Shown: piece by piece, positions 27,445-36,236 of the stretch
Layout of the letters: each line of letters begins with the position of its first letter
How positions within the stretch are numbered: the first letter of the stretch is position 1
Source: an uncultured Litorivicinus sp.
Lineage (GTDB): Bacteria > Pseudomonadota > Gammaproteobacteria > Pseudomonadales > Litorivicinaceae
Length of the DNA: 64,000 nucleotides
Direction of reading: 5' to 3'
Assembly: GCA_902536515.1 (NCBI GenBank)
Contig: CACAXU010000003.1
Location: forward strand, 1 to 64,000
Made by a program: the position numbers and the translations under genes
Notes under the pieces: generated by a model
What the model saw: the letters and a program-made list of their open reading frames with translations, nothing else
Told to the model about the DNA's origin: nothing
Databases searched by the model: none

Positions 27445-28233
27445 ATGAAACTAACGGAACAGCAACTCGAGGAATTCGATCGAGAGGGTTACCTCTTTTT
27501 ACCCAACCTATTCTCGTCTGAAGAGGCTGCATTCCTGAAAGGCGAGGCGGAAGCCATTTATCAGATGGATCGAAAAGAGGTGTGGCGAGAAACAAGTGGT
27601 GTCGCGCGAACAGCGTTCGCAGCACACACCTACAACGAAGGGTTCCGACGTCTGGGATCGCACCCACGCCTGATCGATCCGGTCGAGCAACTTCTCGATG
27701 GTAAGGTGTACATGCACCAGTACAAAGTGAACGCCAAGGCCCCGTTTGATGGCGCTGTCTGGCAGTGGCACCAAGACTATGGCACGTGGAAACGTGATGA
27801 TGAGATGCCAGAGCCAAGGGCAATGAATATTAGCGTTTTCCTCGATGATGTGACGGCTGCCAATGGTCCTCTGCTCTTTATTCCTGGCAGCCACAAACAG
27901 GGTGTTGTAAAGGCAGGACATGATCTCGAAACCACGAGTTACCCACTCTGGACGTTAGATCGAGAGACGGTCACCGAACTTGCTGAGCAAGGTGGTTGTG
28001 TTGCACCAACCGGACCAGCTGGAAGCGTACTCTTGTTCTCTTCATTACTGGTCCATGCGAGCCCGCCCAATATCTCACCGTTTGGTCGGACGATTGTGTA
28101 TCTCTCGCTCTGTGAAACGACAAATCATATCCGTGCATTCAATCGTGAAGAATGGATCGCACACCGCGATTTCACACCAATCGAAGCACTGGAGGATGAC
28201 TGTCTCCAAGAGCTTCTGCACGAGCCAGCCTAA
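27445..28233 (+). CDS. Phytanoyl-CoA dioxygenase (PhyH)-family Fe(II)/2-oxoglutarate oxygenase
   Basis: A 262-residue PhyH-type oxygenase. The facial triad is visible: WHQDYGTW (H and D near residues 110-112) and the distal His in LLVHASPPNISPFGRT near 198, whose Arg would bind 2-oxoglutarate. FIPGSHKQG is a common PhyH/EctD segment. GAGGAG precedes the ATG. Placement between a GntR gene and an oxidoreductase suggests hydroxylation of a small substrate for degradation; ectoine hydroxylase is a structural relative but no ectoine genes are present. Confidence 0.85.
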   Translation: MKLTEQQLEEFDREGYLFLPNLFSSEEAAFLKGEAEAIYQMDRKEVWRETSGVARTAFAAHTYNEGFRRLGSHPRLIDPVEQLLDGKVYMHQYKVNAKAPFDGAVWQWHQDYGTWKRDDEMPEPRAMNISVFLDDVTAANGPLLFIPGSHKQGVVKAGHDLETTSYPLWTLDRETVTELAEQGGCVAPTGPAGSVLLFSSLLVHASPPNISPFGRTIVYLSLCETTNHIRAFNREEWIAHRDFTPIEALEDDCLQELLHEPA

Positions 28234-28247
28234 GGAAAGCATCCTCA

Positions 28248-29546
28248 ATGTATATCTACGATGACCTCGTTAATCGAGCCGAACGACCAGTCCAAGTGGG
28301 ATTGATCGGAGCCGGAAAATTTGGATCCATGTTCTTGAGCCAGGTTCCAACTACGGTTGGACTTGAAGTCAAAGCCATCGCTGATCTAGATCCGGATCGC
28401 GCGAAGCAAGCATGCCAGAATGTCGGCTGGAGCGGTGACCTCATCAAGAAGACAGCGTTCTTTGATAGCACCCAGACCATGATCAACGCGGGCGGGATTG
28501 ACGTGTTGGTTGAATCCACCGGCAATCCACTCGCTGGCATCGCGCACGCAAAGATGGCGATCGCGACCAGAACACACATCGTGATGGTCAACGTCGAGGC
28601 CGATGTCCTTGCTGGTGGAATTCTGGCCAAGGAAGCCCGAGAGGCAGGCATTGTGTACTCGATGGCTTATGGTGATCAACCTGCCCTCACCATCGAGCTC
28701 GTTGAATGGGCGCGTGCGACAGGATTCAGTGTCGTCGCAGCCGGCAAAGGCACCAAGTATCTGCCGGAGTACCACTACTCTACTCCCGATACCATTTGGG
28801 ATCACTATGGCTTAACCCCCGAGCAAGCAGCGCAGGCGGGGATGAACAGCCAAATGTTCAACAGCTTCCTCGATGGAACCAAGTCCGCGTTGGAGATGGC
28901 TGCAATCTCAAACGGCACAGGTCTCAAGGCACCCGATGACGGCTTATTATTCCCGCCTGCAGGGATGGATGACCTGGCTCACGTCCTTCGCCCCCGCTCC
29001 GCGGGTGGGCAACTCGATGACAGTGGCATGGTCGAGGTCGTGACCTCGGTTGAACGTGATGGCCGCTCCGTCTACAGAGACCTCCGCTGGGGCGTCTATG
29101 TGGTCATCGAAGCACCCAACGAGTACGCTTCAGCCTGCTTTAAGCAGTATGGAATGAATACCGACTCAACCGGTCGCTATTCGGCGATGTATAAACCCTT
29201 CCACTTAATCGGTCTCGAACTCAACATGTCGATTCTCTCGGCTGCGCTGTTGAATAAACCAACCGGATCGACGTTGGACTTCAATAGCGACGTGGTAGCA
29301 ACAGCCAAACGCGATCTACGGGCAGGCGAAATGCTCGATGGTGAGGGTGGATTTACCGTCTATGGCAAGCTCACGCCAGCAAGCAAATCACTGGCTATTG
29401 CCGGGTTACCGATCGGTCTTGCGCACCGAGTAAAACTCAAAACCAACATCAATAAAGACCAAACTATTACGTGGGAGGATGTCGATATTGACATGACGAC
29501 TCAAGCCGTTTCTACCCGGAAAGCGATGGAAGAGCTCTACCGCTAG
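28248..29546 (+). CDS. NAD(P)-binding homoserine-dehydrogenase-like protein with SAF domain
   Basis: A 432-residue protein. Residues 15-140 form a Rossmann domain (VGLIGAGKFGSMFLSQV) like homoserine dehydrogenase/Gfo-type oxidoreductases; the C-terminal 75 residues form an SAF domain (AKRDLRAGEMLDGEGGFTVY, then a terminal segment). This architecture recurs in catabolic clusters with PhyH and GntR genes, often mislabelled as FlgA. It probably oxidises the product of the preceding oxygenase. Its TAG stop overlaps the stop of the convergent DUF4387 gene in a shared CTAG. Confidence 0.8.
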   Translation: MYIYDDLVNRAERPVQVGLIGAGKFGSMFLSQVPTTVGLEVKAIADLDPDRAKQACQNVGWSGDLIKKTAFFDSTQTMINAGGIDVLVESTGNPLAGIAHAKMAIATRTHIVMVNVEADVLAGGILAKEAREAGIVYSMAYGDQPALTIELVEWARATGFSVVAAGKGTKYLPEYHYSTPDTIWDHYGLTPEQAAQAGMNSQMFNSFLDGTKSALEMAAISNGTGLKAPDDGLLFPPAGMDDLAHVLRPRSAGGQLDDSGMVEVVTSVERDGRSVYRDLRWGVYVVIEAPNEYASACFKQYGMNTDSTGRYSAMYKPFHLIGLELNMSILSAALLNKPTGSTLDFNSDVVATAKRDLRAGEMLDGEGGFTVYGKLTPASKSLAIAGLPIGLAHRVKLKTNINKDQTITWEDVDIDMTTQAVSTRKAMEELYR

Positions 29547-29854
29547 TCTGGAATCTCAAGGCTCAACAGCGGTGCGTGCTGTTGGGCTCCATAGACGTCG
29601 GTCTCGCCAAATGCACCAGACGAACGAGTCCGCTTGATGGTGACTTTGATTGCAAGCGCCGGTTCAAACTCAACCACTGCGATCACATCGCTAACTGAGA
29701 TACGAAATAAGTCTGCAAATGCCGCCACCGACAAAATCTTTGAACGAACAACACGCTCGAAATCATCGCGATTGGCAAACAGCACATCAAAGGTTAGTTC
29801 AAATGGGCCTGCATTCTTCGACCGAATCACTGTTGCCAGATCCGACAATTTCAT
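29543..29854 (-). CDS. DUF4387-family protein
   Basis: A 103-residue protein carrying the conserved DUF4387 features: LATVIRSKNAGPFELTFDVLF at the N-terminus, FEPALAIKVTIKR in the middle and TDVYGAQQHAPLL at the end. The family almost always accompanies AtuA/DUF1446 proteins and may be a small subunit of the same enzyme. The start codon touches the AtuA stop, so the two are translationally coupled. Confidence 0.88.
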   Translation of the reverse strand: MKLSDLATVIRSKNAGPFELTFDVLFANRDDFERVVRSKILSVAAFADLFRISVSDVIAVVEFEPALAIKVTIKRTRSSGAFGETDVYGAQQHAPLLSLEIPD

Positions 29855-31224
29855 CAGACCACTCCCAGATCCTGAATCCGTATCGGAAAGGGACTCACCG
29901 GATCATTTACGGTCATGAGGTGATAAATGCTAAATTCATAGACTGCACCGTGCGAGATATCAGATGGCGAATACGGGAAAGCGAGATTCCCCGCGGTAGA
30001 CTTTCGCCCCGGATAGCCAAAGTGAAGCAACGAGGAGCGGGCAAAGGAACACAAGGTATCAGCCAGAGATTGCGTTTCTGCTACCACCTCAATCACCAAA
30101 CCAACCTCATGCGGAGGCTGATCGACACAAGGCTCCAAACCACCCATAACGCCATTTTTTCCATAGACACGGAATAGTAACTGAGCCTCACTCGGATCAA
30201 TTGACTCAAAATTTGCAAACACGCGATCACGAACAGCCTCTAGAACACCATCCAACTGTTGAATCAAATCAGGTGCACGAATCCCAGCGATTGAAATTGT
30301 TCTAAAACCCACGGGCTGGGCACCCTCGAGCTTGATTGTGTAGTCCGCACTTTTTTGTAATTGAGTTCCTGTAACGCGCACTCGCCGTTCATCAAGTTGC
30401 TCGAAGTGGCAAGCCGTAAGATCGAGTACGCCACCGGGACCTGGCAGAAATCGAGGATCAGTCTTTTCATACAGCGTGTGTGCGGCCACTGACGTGACTG
30501 TGCATTTTCGCTCAGGACTCAACGCCTCGAGTGTGAAACCAGACTCATCGAGCACGCCGATCATGCAATCGGATCCACTCCCTGGCGTTGCAGCAATGGC
30601 GGCACATTCGAGAATTTTTCCGAGATGTAAAGATAAGGCCTCAGAGAAACCGGCACGAATCGGAACAGCAGCAAAAACAGCTGGATCGTAACAGCGACCT
30701 GTGACGATGATCTGTGCACCTTGATCGAGCGTCTCAATGACGGGTTCAACACCCATTTGGGCAACAATATAGGTAGATTTTTCAATCGCATCTTGCGTCA
30801 ACGGCGGCACCGGACCGAGCTCTGAAATACGACCCGAATGAAGTGCTGATATCAGGGTATCACGATGCTGATCAGAGGCAATCTCCGCGACCCGAGCACA
30901 GCGCCCCAGGTCACAAAGCACCTCATCGACGATCTCCATACACCGCTGAAGGTGGGGCCTCGCCCCGGATCCACCCGCAGTTCCGATCAGCACGGGAATA
31001 TTTTTTTCGAGGCCCGCCTTTATTATTAGTAAAAGATCGCGTTTCACGGCCTCACGGTTGGTAAACGATTCACCAGAGCCGAGGTAGTACGGACCCGGAT
31101 CTGTAGAACCCGCGTCTACCGCAATTGCATCAGGATTCCGTAACAGGCCTTCCAGAAAGGATGCCTCAGGAAAACCGTACCCAAGGATTGCTGTAGGGGA
31201 GAGGATAGAGATGTGTGTCTTCAG
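29854..31224 (-). CDS. AtuA-family (DUF1446) acyclic terpene utilisation-like protein, apparent CTG start
   Basis: Read from a CTG at 31224 this is a 456-residue AtuA-like protein. The first 60 residues (SILSPTAILGYGFPEASF, then AIAVDAGSTDPGPYYLGSG) match the family's conserved N-terminus and are lost if the first GTG, at 31047, is used. TGAGG lies about 7 bases before the CTG, and an in-frame stop lies just upstream, so no ATG, GTG or TTG is available. Later segments include GTAGGSGARPHLQRC, VTGRCYDPAVFAAVP and FLPGPGGVLDLTACHF. Function: an acyl-CoA or terpene catabolic enzyme of unknown mechanism, paired with DUF4387. Either CTG initiates or the start codon has mutated. Confidence 0.85.
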   Translation of the reverse strand: MKTHISILSPTAILGYGFPEASFLEGLLRNPDAIAVDAGSTDPGPYYLGSGESFTNREAVKRDLLLIIKAGLEKNIPVLIGTAGGSGARPHLQRCMEIVDEVLCDLGRCARVAEIASDQHRDTLISALHSGRISELGPVPPLTQDAIEKSTYIVAQMGVEPVIETLDQGAQIIVTGRCYDPAVFAAVPIRAGFSEALSLHLGKILECAAIAATPGSGSDCMIGVLDESGFTLEALSPERKCTVTSVAAHTLYEKTDPRFLPGPGGVLDLTACHFEQLDERRVRVTGTQLQKSADYTIKLEGAQPVGFRTISIAGIRAPDLIQQLDGVLEAVRDRVFANFESIDPSEAQLLFRVYGKNGVMGGLEPCVDQPPHEVGLVIEVVAETQSLADTLCSFARSSLLHFGYPGRKSTAGNLAFPYSPSDISHGAVYEFSIYHLMTVNDPVSPFPIRIQDLGVV

Positions 31225-31236
31225 AGTCTGGCCTCA

Positions 31237-31458
31237 TTAATGAACCGCCTGCCAATCGACCAAGCGCTGGTCCGCCAGTTTACAAGTAGAGATCCCTACA
31301 ATGGAATAGAGCTCACAGGGTTCAGTTAGACCGTTAACCGCCGAGATTATTCCAATCAATTCCCAGGATCTGATCTCCCCTACCATTACCAACCCTAGGA
31401 GGAATGATCCCACGAGAATCCGCGTCTACTTATCGAAACCACTCAAGTTCGCTTTCAT
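31237..31458 (-). pseudogene. DUF2892 (YgaP-like) inner membrane protein with in-frame amber stop
   Basis: From an ATG with AGGAGA upstream the frame reads MKANLSGFDK, then TAG, then continues TRILVGSFLLGLVMVGEI and a second hydrophobic part ending YSIVGISTCKL. This matches DUF2892 proteins (MKxNxGxxDRxxR followed by two spans and a CPLYxxxGxxTC end) over the whole length, with the stop at codon 11. The first Cys of the usual CPLY motif is retained as CELY. Probably a recently inactivated gene; it lies directly upstream of the AtuA gene. Confidence 0.65.
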
Positions 31459-31735
31459 AGCTGTCTCCTGAATTATGGGTCGCATGATAGACGCAAGAAG
31501 CCGAATTTGAGAAGGCTCAATGAATTTTCTTCGTGAATAGATCAATCCGAATCAGTAGCATCAATCTATATACGGAATGTCTTGTGAACCGATATTTTCC
31601 GTTCGATGGTCTAGCCCATACCTATCAAAGTTCTCTGAAAAGCTCCCATTCAGATAAGAATGAGAGCTATTCCGAGCTACCTATTGATCGTCTTAAGCCT
31701 GTGCACCCTCACCTAAAGAAGTCGGGCTTGTTACT

Positions 31736-32758
31736 CTATGATGACAGACAATCTTTCAGTGCTTTGGCCATTTGCCGAATCAGCTTCTGATAAAGATCGA
31801 CCCCTGGCTTGAGCTCTGCCCCCAATGGATCCAATACACCCGTCCTAGCATCGGTGCCGTCAGTGATAACTTCTACTACCCTAGGTTCAAATTGTGGTTC
31901 AGAAAAAACACACGTCGCTTTCGAACTCTTGACCTTATCCCTCAGCTCTTTGAGACGCTTTGCTCCCGGCATTACCTCGGGGGATACGGTGATAGTACCG
32001 ACAGCCCTGACCCCGAAACGGTTCTCAAAGTATTGATACGCATCATGAAAGGCGATGAATTCTCTGCCCTGCAATCCGGCGAGTTCCGCCTCTATTTCTG
32101 TCACCAGTTTATCCAGTCTGGCCTCGGTCTTCTTTGCATTTGACTCGTATCGCGCCGCATTTACCGGATCCATCGATGACAGCTGGCTCTGTATTTCGCG
32201 CACCATAACTTTGGCGTTGAGCGGATCCAGCCAAAAATGAGGATCATGCTCACCATGGCCGTGATCGTCGTGCTTGTCATGGTCATCATGCTTGTCATGA
32301 TCATCGTGCTTGTCATGATCATCGTGCTTGTCATGATCATCGTGCTTGTCATGATCATCGTGCTTGTCATGATCATCGTGATCATCGTGACCATGCGAAT
32401 CGAACAGTCCACCCTCCCTGAAACTCAACTCAACAAGGCCCTCCGTCTCACCCAGTTCAACCACCACCGTATTTTTTGGTATTGATTCAAGAGGCTTTTC
32501 TAAGAATGTCTCGACATCATGTGCGACCCAGAAGACCGCATCTGCTTCTTGCAGGTACTTGGCCTGACTCGGCTTCAAAGAGTAGGTGTGAGGTGAGCCT
32601 GCCTCGACTAACAAAAGTGGTGCTGCTACACCTTCCATGACAGAAGACACTAACGAATGAATTGGCTTTATCGAAGCGGCCACATTAGGCTGGGCAATCG
32701 CCATATTTACGCTGGCGACCGCGATGATAGATGGTAGTAATAACTTGGTTATGCGCAT
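31736..32758 (-). CDS. znuA: Zinc ABC transporter substrate-binding protein ZnuA
   Basis: A 340-residue periplasmic zinc-binding protein: signal peptide at residues 1-22 (SIIAVASVNMAIAQ), SIKPIHSLVSSVMEG with the first ligand His, a His/Asp-rich loop at about 118-170, then HDPHFWLDPLNAKVM with the second His and IAFHDAYQYFE with the third; a C-terminal Cys pair (CVFSE, DCLSS) could form the usual disulfide. The acidic His loop is typical of ZnuA and is here expanded by an 18-bp tandem repeat. Divergent from znuC across a Zur box, so it should be induced under zinc shortage. Confidence 0.95.
   Translation of the reverse strand: MRITKLLLPSIIAVASVNMAIAQPNVAASIKPIHSLVSSVMEGVAAPLLLVEAGSPHTYSLKPSQAKYLQEADAVFWVAHDVETFLEKPLESIPKNTVVVELGETEGLVELSFREGGLFDSHGHDDHDDHDKHDDHDKHDDHDKHDDHDKHDDHDKHDDHDKHDDHGHGEHDPHFWLDPLNAKVMVREIQSQLSSMDPVNAARYESNAKKTEARLDKLVTEIEAELAGLQGREFIAFHDAYQYFENRFGVRAVGTITVSPEVMPGAKRLKELRDKVKSSKATCVFSEPQFEPRVVEVITDGTDARTGVLDPLGAELKPGVDLYQKLIRQMAKALKDCLSS
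32271..32378 (-). repeat. Six tandem 18-bp repeats encoding the ZnuA His loop
   Basis: Six near-identical copies of an 18-base unit (TGCTTGTCATGATCATCG on the plus strand) encode repeats of DDHDKH. The copies are so alike that repeat number is likely to vary between strains by slippage without breaking the frame, because the unit is a multiple of three. Confidence 0.95.
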
Positions 32759-32792
32759 ACATTTCCCTTAAACAGGTATTTAGAAGCATTTA

Positions 32793-32807
32793 TGTTATAA
32801 TATAACA
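32793..32807. promoter_or_regulatory. Zur box between znuA and znuC
   Basis: TGTTATA-a-TATAACA, a perfect 15-base palindrome matching the core of the gammaproteobacterial Zur box. It lies 35 bases upstream of znuA and 40 bases upstream of znuC, so zinc-loaded Zur would repress both directions. Confidence 0.9.
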
Positions 32808-32847
32808 CCTCGGTGATGCAAGAAATACCAATAGGCAGAGTTAGCTA

Positions 32848-33651
32848 ATGATAAAATCCGATTCATCAACACTCATCGAACTGAAGAACGCTGGAGTCAA
32901 GCGTGCTGGAAAATGGCTGGCCCGCGGGATTACATTTTCGCTGCACGCAGGTGAGATCGTGACACTGATCGGTCCGAATGGCGCAGGGAAAACAACCTCA
33001 GCAAAAATGGCGCTCGGTCTACTAGACTTAGACGAGGGTACAGCGCTCCAAAAATCCGAGTTGCGTGTCGGCTACGTCCCACAAAAAGTTTCAATTGACT
33101 GGACCCTACCCCTGAGGGTTAAAAGATTCTTGAATCTGACCGGCTCCTGCTCAGAGACAGAAATTAATGCAGCGTTGGCGATGACTGGCACGTCTCACTT
33201 ACTAAACTCTGAAGTAAATACGCTCTCTGGTGGTGAGTTTCAGCGAGTGCTCCTATCCCGAGCCATCGCCAAGAAACCTGAACTTTTGGTGCTCGACGAG
33301 CCGGTTCAGGGGGTCGACAATTCTGGTGAAGAGGCGATGTATAATCTGATCGAAACGATAGCTAAAACTCTCAATTGCGGGGTCCTTCTAATTTCACACG
33401 ATCTGCACTTTGTGATGTCCGCGACGACCCATGTTATCTGTCTGAACGGCCATATTTGCTGCTCCGGGACCCCTAGAGCCGTCTCAACATCGTCAGAATT
33501 CCGCACTCTGTATGGATCAAAAATATCTGCCAACCTAGCGATCTACGAGCACATGCACGATCACACCCACGCAACAGACGGGTCCATAGTAAAGTTGGAA
33601 GAGATGGCGGAAAATTCTAAAGACAACAAAGAGATCACGACGAATGCTTGA
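32848..33651 (+). CDS. znuC: Zinc ABC transporter ATP-binding protein ZnuC
   Basis: A 267-residue ATPase with Walker A GPNGAGKTT near residue 47, signature LSGGEFQRVLLSRA near 130 and Walker B LLVLDEPVQG near 150. The C-terminal tail has a His cluster (HMHDHTHATD) found in many ZnuC proteins. The stop overlaps the start of znuB by 8 bases. It powers zinc import through ZnuB. Confidence 0.95.
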   Translation: MIKSDSSTLIELKNAGVKRAGKWLARGITFSLHAGEIVTLIGPNGAGKTTSAKMALGLLDLDEGTALQKSELRVGYVPQKVSIDWTLPLRVKRFLNLTGSCSETEINAALAMTGTSHLLNSEVNTLSGGEFQRVLLSRAIAKKPELLVLDEPVQGVDNSGEEAMYNLIETIAKTLNCGVLLISHDLHFVMSATTHVICLNGHICCSGTPRAVSTSSEFRTLYGSKISANLAIYEHMHDHTHATDGSIVKLEEMAENSKDNKEITTNA

Positions 33652-34483
33652 CGATTTTCTGTTTCGGGCCTTCCTCGGAGGCATCGGCGTTGCCATCATA
33701 ACCGGTCCTCTCGGGTGCTTTGTAGTCTGGCGTCGCCTAGCTTATTTCGGCGACACACTCTCACACTCTGCACTTTTGGGGGTTGCGCTCGCGATTCTTT
33801 TGGAGGTCAATATCATGCTTGCGGTATTTGTGATCTCGGTATTGATGGGTCTCGCACTTCTAATGCTGAGACAAATAGCCCCCCTCTCATCTGACGCATT
33901 ACTTGGTTTACTCGCGCACTCAACACTGGCTGTAGGACTCATAGCGCTCTCATTCATGACATGGGTGCGTGTTGACTTACTTGGTTTTCTGTTTGGGGAC
34001 GTTCTGGCGATCAATCAATTTGATCTACTGACTATCGGACTAGGCGGCACGGTCGTATTACTCGTATTGAAGGTAATCTGGCGACCATTGTTCGCAGCCA
34101 CAGTAAGTCCAGAGATAGCAAGGGCTGAGGGTCTGAGGCCAGAACGCGCCGAAGTGATTTTTATGATACTCATGGCCTCCGTAATAGCGATCTCGATGAA
34201 AATTGTTGGAGTGTTACTCATCACGGCTTTATTAATTATCCCTGCCGCATCGGCCAGGTGTTTTTCTAATTCGCCGGAGCAGATGGCTCTATTTGCGGTC
34301 CTAGTAGGTATTTTGTCAGTCATCATGGGTCTACAGAGCTCCCTTACATTGGACACACCAGCGGGACCGAGTATCGTCGCGGCTCTGTTGCTGCTCTTCA
34401 TAGTCAGCACGTTGTCAATGCCGAAGATCAGAAGCATCAAGCGGAAATATTCGAACAATGCTAGTCATGGGGCGATGTCGTGA
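33644..34483 (+). CDS. znuB: Zinc ABC transporter permease ZnuB
   Basis: A 279-residue permease of the ABC-3 family with about eight spans. ITGPLGCFVVWRRLAYFGDT and SHSALLGVALA near the N-terminus and VGVLLITALLIIPAASARCF in the second half are family signatures. It overlaps znuC at its start, and its stop overlaps the GTG start of zur, giving a tightly coupled znuC-znuB-zur operon. Confidence 0.95.
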   Translation: MLDDFLFRAFLGGIGVAIITGPLGCFVVWRRLAYFGDTLSHSALLGVALAILLEVNIMLAVFVISVLMGLALLMLRQIAPLSSDALLGLLAHSTLAVGLIALSFMTWVRVDLLGFLFGDVLAINQFDLLTIGLGGTVVLLVLKVIWRPLFAATVSPEIARAEGLRPERAEVIFMILMASVIAISMKIVGVLLITALLIIPAASARCFSNSPEQMALFAVLVGILSVIMGLQSSLTLDTPAGPSIVAALLLLFIVSTLSMPKIRSIKRKYSNNASHGAMS

Positions 34484-34875
34484 GCAAATCTCTTACCAAA
34501 AATCAGATCCTCGTTCTAGACACGTTAAAAGCTGCCCCAAAGCCGCAAACTGCATATTCGCTGCTCGAACAATTGAAAGAGCACGGTCTCAAGGCGCCTC
34601 CCCAGATCTATAGGGCGCTTGAAAAATTGCTAGCCCTGGGTCTGATTCATAAATTGGAGAGCATAAATAGCTTTGTTGCCTGCCAGCACAGCGATTGCGC
34701 CCACCAGATAGCAGGATTTGTGATCTGTGACGGGTGTGATCAAGTTTCTGAAATTATCGATGATAATCTGGAGTCACAAATCCGCTCAGTGGCCAAGACA
34801 GCGGGCTTGGTGCCCAAAAAGTCAACCATGGAAATCCACGGCCTCTGCCATTCTTGTAAGGGCAGCGAGGCCTGA
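34480..34875 (+). CDS. zur: Zinc uptake regulator Zur (Fur family)
   Basis: A 131-residue Fur-family repressor: winged HTH at about residues 5-60 (LKAPPQIYRALEKLLALGLI), then the zinc-sensing and dimer domain with LESINSFVACQHSDCAHQ. The structural zinc CxxC pairs are CDGC near residue 86 and CHSC near 125. The GTG start overlaps the znuB stop, and the Zur box upstream of znuC shows that it controls its own operon. Confidence 0.93.
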   Translation: MSKSLTKNQILVLDTLKAAPKPQTAYSLLEQLKEHGLKAPPQIYRALEKLLALGLIHKLESINSFVACQHSDCAHQIAGFVICDGCDQVSEIIDDNLESQIRSVAKTAGLVPKKSTMEIHGLCHSCKGSEA

Positions 34876-34973
34876 AAATATTTTTGGCTGGAATCGAAAA
34901 ACATAGAGGATGTCGAAATTGTGGAAGCATCCCACCGATCTCATCCCCGAATCACAGGTGAGGAAATTTACTC

Positions 34974-35999
34974 TTGGAATCTATGACCAAATCCACAGAC
35001 ATCATCCCTAACGTTCCTACGAGTATCATTTCTGGTTTTTTAGGCGTAGGTAAAACAACGGCCATACGAAACTTATTGCGCCAAAAGCCAAACAATGAGC
35101 GATGGGCCGTCTTGGTGAATGAATTTGGCGAGGTGGGCGTTGATGCCAGTTTGCTAGAGACCAGTACAAGTAATGACAAAGAAATTTTTCTAAGAGAAGT
35201 TCCCGGTGGGTGCATGTGTTGCACGAACGGGCTCCCGATGCAGATGGCCTTGAATCAGCTTTTGTCCCGGGCTCGCCCTCACCGCCTGCTAATCGAGCCC
35301 ACCGGGCTTGGACACCTTGAGGAAGTTATCGGGACCCTCTCCTCTGGATTTAATCAAAAGACGATCCGGCTCAAAACTGTGGTAACTCTAGTTGATGCGA
35401 GGATGCTCAACCAAGACAGATACCTAAAAAACGATACCTTTATCCAACAAATCAAATGCGCAGATATAATTATTGGGAACAAACATGACCTCTACGAAAT
35501 CGATGATCAAGAGCGTTTATTGACGTTTGCTAGTCAGAAATGTGATTCAGAGACCGAAGTGATATTTTCGGAGCAGGGAATGTTCGATCTTGAGCTACTG
35601 GACAGAGCTTCGCGATATGTTGCGCAATGTCAGCCACAACACGACCATCATAACCCGATTGAACCTCGGTTAAACGAGCTTACTATCCCCGACTCGGGAT
35701 ATGTGGTCGCATCAAATGCCGGTAATGGATTTGTAAGCTCAGGATTTCGATTCGATTCTCGATTTCTTTTTGATCTTACCCAGCTAAGATTGATATTGCA
35801 GGGCATTGATGTTGAACGATTCAAGGGAATTTTTCGCACAAATGACGGGGGTAAAATTCTCAACCTCGCAAGCGGCGTTTTGACAGAACTATCAGTGTCA
35901 TATTGCGAGGAGAGTCGGTGCGAAGTAATAGGCAGGGACTTACCTGACGATTTGACGGATCAACTGCTCAAAGCTGTCGCTGTGTCGGAACTCTTGTAA
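34974..35999 (+). CDS. CobW/COG0523-family GTPase, putative zinc chaperone
   Basis: A 341-residue G3E GTPase: Walker A SGFLGVGKTTAIRN near residue 17, VNEFGEVGVD near 45, the metal-binding CxCC motif PGGCMCCTNGLPM near 78-84, EPTGLGHLEEV and GTP-base motif NKHDL near 160. A short C-terminal CobW domain follows, with a modest HDHH cluster near residue 222. Members beside zur genes (ZigA/YeiR/ZagA types) deliver zinc to client enzymes in scarcity. The TTG at 34974 has AGGAA at 8 bases; an ATG at 34983 is also possible. No Zur box is visible in its own upstream region. Confidence 0.88.
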   Translation: MESMTKSTDIIPNVPTSIISGFLGVGKTTAIRNLLRQKPNNERWAVLVNEFGEVGVDASLLETSTSNDKEIFLREVPGGCMCCTNGLPMQMALNQLLSRARPHRLLIEPTGLGHLEEVIGTLSSGFNQKTIRLKTVVTLVDARMLNQDRYLKNDTFIQQIKCADIIIGNKHDLYEIDDQERLLTFASQKCDSETEVIFSEQGMFDLELLDRASRYVAQCQPQHDHHNPIEPRLNELTIPDSGYVVASNAGNGFVSSGFRFDSRFLFDLTQLRLILQGIDVERFKGIFRTNDGGKILNLASGVLTELSVSYCEESRCEVIGRDLPDDLTDQLLKAVAVSELL

Positions 36000-36117
36000 A
36001 GACGAATGTTTCATCTAAAACCCAACACGACAATTGATGGTACCAATTGATCAACACGTAACCTAATGCCTCATCAGAACCATCTTATTCCTCGAATAAA
36101 GTCACATGCTTAAAGTG

Positions 36118-36236
36118 TGCAGCCCTGGAAAACTTATCGATTTGTGTTGATCCCTAAATTAGAAAGCATCAACAGCTTCATCTCATGCCAACAGTCGAAG
36201 CGTTGCAGTCAGCATGCCTCGAGATTTCAAGGGTAG
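36118..36236 (+). pseudogene. Decayed zur-like fragment
   Basis: The frame from 36147 reads LIPKLESINSFISCQQS before a TAG at 36234; the intact zur 1.5 kb upstream has LIHKLESINSFVACQHS at the same place. Just before it, in another frame, AALENL matches RALEKL of zur. This is therefore the middle of a second zur-type gene with at least one frameshift and the ends missing. Base identity with the intact gene is clear but well below complete, so it is an old copy, not a recent duplication. Confidence 0.7.

Noticed and set aside
31533-31790. 85-codon plus-strand frame near the znuA end
   Set aside because: Overlaps the 3' end of znuA, no motif and no ribosome site.
32237-32420. Repeat cluster as a CRISPR array
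   Set aside because: The 18-bp units have no spacers and encode the ZnuA His loop.
32161-32485. Long hydrophobic open frames (repeats of IIVLVM and MIMTSTM) opposite and within znuA
   Set aside because: They are translations of the 18-bp repeat in other frames; the znuA frame carries all the family motifs.
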